Assembly: GCA_916720015.1 (NCBI GenBank)
Contig: CAKAPZ010000042.1
Location: 1-7,745 of the forward strand
DNA length: 7,745 bases
Direction: 5' to 3'
Source of the DNA: an uncultured Atopobium sp.
Lineage (GTDB): Bacteria > Actinomycetota > Coriobacteriia > Coriobacteriales > Atopobiaceae
Positions 5,250 through 7,745 of the stretch are shown here, one piece after another. Position 1 is the first letter of the stretch, and every line of letters starts with the position of its first letter. A program made the position numbers and the translations under genes. Under the pieces are notes generated by a model that was given only the letters and a program-made list of their open reading frames with translations, was not told where the DNA came from and ran no database searches.

Positions 5250-6359
5250 CTAATCCTTTCCGCCAACAACCCAGCGATGATACGCAATGATGAACTGGTC
5301 AAGATCGCCGTCTGAAAGAACGGACTCTACATTTCCTGTCTCCGCGCCTGTTCTTAAATCCTTAATAAGTTGATAAGGATAAAGAACATAGCTCCTAATC
5401 TGATTTCCAAACGAGATTTCTCTCTTTGGACCACGAAGCTCATCAAGCTCAGCCTCGCGTTTCTCTTTTTCAATCTCATACAAACGGCTGCGCAAGATAT
5501 TCATTGCTGCAGCCTTGTTCTGCAATTGACTGCGTTCGTTTTGGCAGGTTACTACTGTTCCTGTTGGAATGTGAGTGATACGAACTGCCGAGTCTGTAGT
5601 GTTGACTCCCTGGCCTCCTGGACCAGACGCATGATACACATCAATACGCAGGTCATTGGGATCAATATCAACCTCAATATCTTCAGGAAGAACAGGTAAA
5701 ACTTCTACGCCAGCAAATGATGTCTGCCTGCGTTTTTTATCGTCAGTAGGAGAAATTCTTACCAGACGATGTACGCCCTGCTCTGCACGAAGCATGCCAT
5801 AAGCGTTCTTACCGCTTACGGTAAAGGTAGCACGGTCAAGACCAATAACCTCTGCAACGGGCGCGTCGTTAATGTCAACTTTCCAACCACGGCGGTCACA
5901 ATATTTGAGGTACATGCGAAAAAGCATCTCGCACCAGTCTTGAGACTCAAGACCGCCTTGACCTGGCTTAATGGTAACAATCGCATCACCATGATCAAGC
6001 TCATCAGTAAACCAACTTGAAAGCTCAAGCTCAGACAAATCTTTTTCAAGGGATACCGCCAGCGCTTGAGATTCATCAAGCGACGCCTGATCTTCAAGTT
6101 CTGTTCCAAGCTCAAAGGCAGCCTCGGCATCACCGAGTTTCTCTTTAGCCCTATCAATACCAGCAACATCATCGCGAAGCGATGCTAGTTGGGTCATTAC
6201 CTTTTGCGCAGCTTCAGCGTCGTCCCAAAAATTGGGACGAGCACTTTCTGCTTCAAGTTCTGAAATTTGCTGACGCTTCTCGGCGAGGTGAAGATACCCT
6301 TCTACCTCTAAGAGACGCTCCGCTAAAGCCTGGAGCGAAACAACCTCTGTATCAGCCAT
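5250..6359 (-). CDS. prfB: Peptide chain release factor 2
   Basis: RF2 recognises UGA and UAA in the ribosomal A site and triggers release of the finished protein. The 369-residue product is full length. An N-terminal helical domain (about 1-115) is followed by the decoding domain with VHRLVRISPTDDKKRRQTSF (196-215) and the peptidyl-release motif GGQ (248-250, in SGPGGQGVN). AVRITHIPTGTVVTCQNE follows, and the C-terminal NQIRSYVLYPYQLIKDLRT block is typical. Two oddities stand out. The stop-codon reading tripeptide is SPT (203-205) where SPF is usual. The N-terminal region reads GYLHL without the in-frame UGA used for programmed frameshifting in many bacteria, so the gene is one uninterrupted frame. 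The ATG at 6359 lies 2 bases after the secA stop (TAAGAATG), with AGG at 5-base spacing. secA-prfB linkage is also known from Bacillus. Confidence 0.97.
   Translation of the reverse strand: MADTEVVSLQALAERLLEVEGYLHLAEKRQQISELEAESARPNFWDDAEAAQKVMTQLASLRDDVAGIDRAKEKLGDAEAAFELGTELEDQASLDESQALAVSLEKDLSELELSSWFTDELDHGDAIVTIKPGQGGLESQDWCEMLFRMYLKYCDRRGWKVDINDAPVAEVIGLDRATFTVSGKNAYGMLRAEQGVHRLVRISPTDDKKRRQTSFAGVEVLPVLPEDIEVDIDPNDLRIDVYHASGPGGQGVNTTDSAVRITHIPTGTVVTCQNERSQLQNKAAAMNILRSRLYEIEKEKREAELDELRGPKREISFGNQIRSYVLYPYQLIKDLRTGAETGNVESVLSDGDLDQFIIAYHRWVVGGKD
6287..6300 (-). other. Vestigial RF2 frameshift site lacking the UGA
   Basis: On the minus strand codons 21-24 of prfB read GGG TAT CTT CAC C. 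The E. coli frameshift site reads GGG TAT CTT TGA C. The Shine-Dalgarno-like GGG, its spacing and the slippery CTT are kept, but CAC stands where UGA would be and the frame runs straight on. It looks like a site that lost its frameshift, or simply conserved GYL codons. The purines AGAGGTAGAAGGG just upstream strengthen the resemblance. Confidence 0.55.
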
Positions 6360-6361
6360 TC

Positions 6362-7745
6362 TTACCTGTTTCGGCCGTGGCAGTTCTTAAACTTTTTACC
6401 ACTTCCACATGGGCAAGGATCGTTGCGGCCAACATTGACGTAAGGATTTGGATCGTCAGACTTACGGTAGGTAGACACAGAAGACTGGCTGGCACCGGTT
6501 CCCTGTGGGCTCTTGCCAATAGCTGCGGCATTCTTAAGCATGCTCTTGCCCTGCTTAAGTGCCTTTTGATCGCCGTCAGTCTCTTCTCCACCAGAATAGT
6601 GAGCATTCTGGAACGCCTCTGCCTCAGTATTCTGACGTGGACGATTAACCAGCTCAAGGCGAAGAATAGTACGAAGGAAGTCCTCGTACATGGTGTTTAC
6701 CAGCAGCGTAAATGCTTCATATGCCTCAGTCTTATACTCAACCAGAGGATCGCGCTGGCCAAAACCACGAAGACCAATACCAGTCTTTAGGTAATCCATT
6801 TCCTGGAGGTATGCCATCCAGCGAGTGTCGATAACGCGAAGCATTACCTGAGCAGCAAGCTCGCGCATGACTTCTTCTCCGAGCTTCTGGGTCTTCTCGT
6901 CAAAGGTTTTCTGAACAAAAGCGGTGACATCCTCTTCAAGCTGCTCAAACTTAGTGTCCTCGGTAAACTCTGGAAGATCTGTCTTACCAGTAAGCTCAGT
7001 GAGCCACTTCTCAAGACCCTCAAGATCCCACTCGTCAGCATCTCCGTAACAGAACTCCTCGCAAATGCGCTGAGTAGTAGAAGCAGTGACCGTCTCGATG
7101 AGCTCCATAAGATCCTTGCCGTCAAGAATCTTGTTTCTCTCTGCGTAAATGACCTGACGCTGTTTGTTCATAACATCGTCGTAATCAAGGACGTTCTTAC
7201 GCATTGCAAAGTTGACTTCCTCAACCTTGCGCTGGGCACCCTCGACAAGCTTGGTAACAATTTTTGCCTTAATTGGCATATCGTCAGGAAGCTCATAGCG
7301 CTGCATCATTGCTGCAACGCCATCCATGCGATCTCCACCAAAGCGGCGCATCAAATCATCTTCAAGAGAAAGGTAGAACTGGGTCTGACCAGGGTCTCCC
7401 TGACGACCAGAACGACCACGAAGCTGATTGTCAATACGGCGGCTCTCATGACGCTCGGTACCAATAACACACAAACCACCTGCAGCAGTTACTGCTTCAC
7501 GCTCAGTAGCGCAGATTTCCTTTGCTTCTTTGCGTGCAGCTTCTTTTTGCTCCTGAGTAGCCTCAGCTGGCTCAATTCCCTGGTTACGAAGGATATCTTC
7601 AGCCATGACATCTGGGTTGCCACCCAAAAGAATATCGGTACCACGACCTGCCATGTTGGTTGCAATAGTGACAGCGCCCTTACGACCAGCCTGAGCAATA
7701 ATCTGTGCCTCACGCTCATGGAACTTAGCGTTCAGAACGTTGTGC
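6362..7745 (-). CDS. secA: Preprotein translocase ATPase SecA (C-terminal half)
   Basis: SecA is the ATP-driven motor that pushes preproteins through SecYEG at the inner membrane. The frame is open to the right edge, so the gene is cut off. The last 460 residues are present, about half of a usual SecA. Visible in order are HNVLNAKFHEREAQIIAQAG, the helicase motif TNMAGRGTDI, then QLRGRSGRQGDPG (motif VI with the arginine finger). The helical scaffold and wing region follow, with MRKNVLDYDDVMNKQRQ and VIDTRWMAYLQEMDYLK. Last comes a low-complexity linker ending in the zinc-binding tail DPCPCGSGKKFKNCHG (CxC...CH), which contacts SecB or lipids and ribosomes. The tail ends GRNR. The stop lies 2 bases before prfB, so the two are surely co-transcribed. 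An internal ATG at 7654 is not the start, since the open frame and SecA homology continue upstream of it. Confidence 0.98.
   Translation of the reverse strand, partial: HNVLNAKFHEREAQIIAQAGRKGAVTIATNMAGRGTDILLGGNPDVMAEDILRNQGIEPAEATQEQKEAARKEAKEICATEREAVTAAGGLCVIGTERHESRRIDNQLRGRSGRQGDPGQTQFYLSLEDDLMRRFGGDRMDGVAAMMQRYELPDDMPIKAKIVTKLVEGAQRKVEEVNFAMRKNVLDYDDVMNKQRQVIYAERNKILDGKDLMELIETVTASTTQRICEEFCYGDADEWDLEGLEKWLTELTGKTDLPEFTEDTKFEQLEEDVTAFVQKTFDEKTQKLGEEVMRELAAQVMLRVIDTRWMAYLQEMDYLKTGIGLRGFGQRDPLVEYKTEAYEAFTLLVNTMYEDFLRTILRLELVNRPRQNTEAEAFQNAHYSGGEETDGDQKALKQGKSMLKNAAAIGKSPQGTGASQSSVSTYRKSDDPNPYVNVGRNDPCPCGSGKKFKNCHGRNR

Noticed and set aside
5249..5302. Upstream ATG start at 5302 for the YitT gene
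   Set aside because: It would place 18 residues within prfB without a good Shine-Dalgarno sequence. The GTG at 5248 has AAAGGA at ideal spacing, and the family N-terminus begins there.
6182..6790. Plus-strand open frame of 202 codons across the secA-prfB junction
   Set aside because: It lies antisense to two highly conserved genes, has no ribosome binding site I can see and no family resemblance.
1..7745. Mobile element, CRISPR array, toxin-antitoxin or defence system
   Set aside because: I found no transposase, integrase, regularly spaced repeats, tRNA-like site or small paired genes. All long frames belong to ordinary chromosomal genes.

Overview
The window reads as ordinary chromosomal DNA of an actinobacterium, most likely a coriobacterium of the Atopobium/Lancefieldella/Olsenella kind. 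This is inferred from moderate base composition, the actinobacterial flavour of release factor 2 (RRQTSF near the decoding loop) and the compact secA-prfB-yitT arrangement. It is not proven from the sequence alone. Nearly all of it is coding. The one AT-rich, gene-free stretch is the divergent control region at about 3034-3413.

Layout, left to right. The minus strand carries the first 17 codons of an unrecognised gene (1-53), preceded by a 199-residue protein with two membrane helices (110-709). Next is a complete three-gene sugar phosphotransferase (PTS) operon of the ascorbate/Ula type, transcribed leftward as IIA (3033-2578), IIB (2578-2279) and IIC (2116-809). It ends in a strong intrinsic terminator at 767-734. 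A DeoR-family regulator (3414-4196, plus strand) is divergent from it. A roughly 380-base control region lies between them, containing recurring TGTTCAT half-sites. The regulator faces a second leftward operon, and a two-way terminator hairpin (4230-4260) separates the two. That operon is secA (C-terminal half, running off the right edge), prfB (release factor 2) and a YitT-family membrane protein, with gaps of only 2 and 1 bases between genes.

How the genes work together. IIA and IIB would relay phosphate from HPr to a sugar entering through IIC, and the divergent DeoR-type protein is the obvious candidate repressor. The operon holds no catabolic enzymes, so the substrate cannot be read from context. 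IIC resembles E. coli UlaA clearly, but differs beside the conserved SIGH histidine, so ascorbate is only a family label. SecA (protein export), RF2 (termination at UGA/UAA) and the YitT protein are probably co-transcribed housekeeping genes.

No mobile element, CRISPR array, tRNA or rRNA was seen, and nothing here amounts to a new multi-gene system. The points worth a second look are small: a structured IIB-IIC spacer with two hairpins, the half-site array in the divergent region, an RF2 with SPT where SPF is usual, and an RF2 gene that keeps the bases just before the usual frameshift site but has lost the in-frame UGA.
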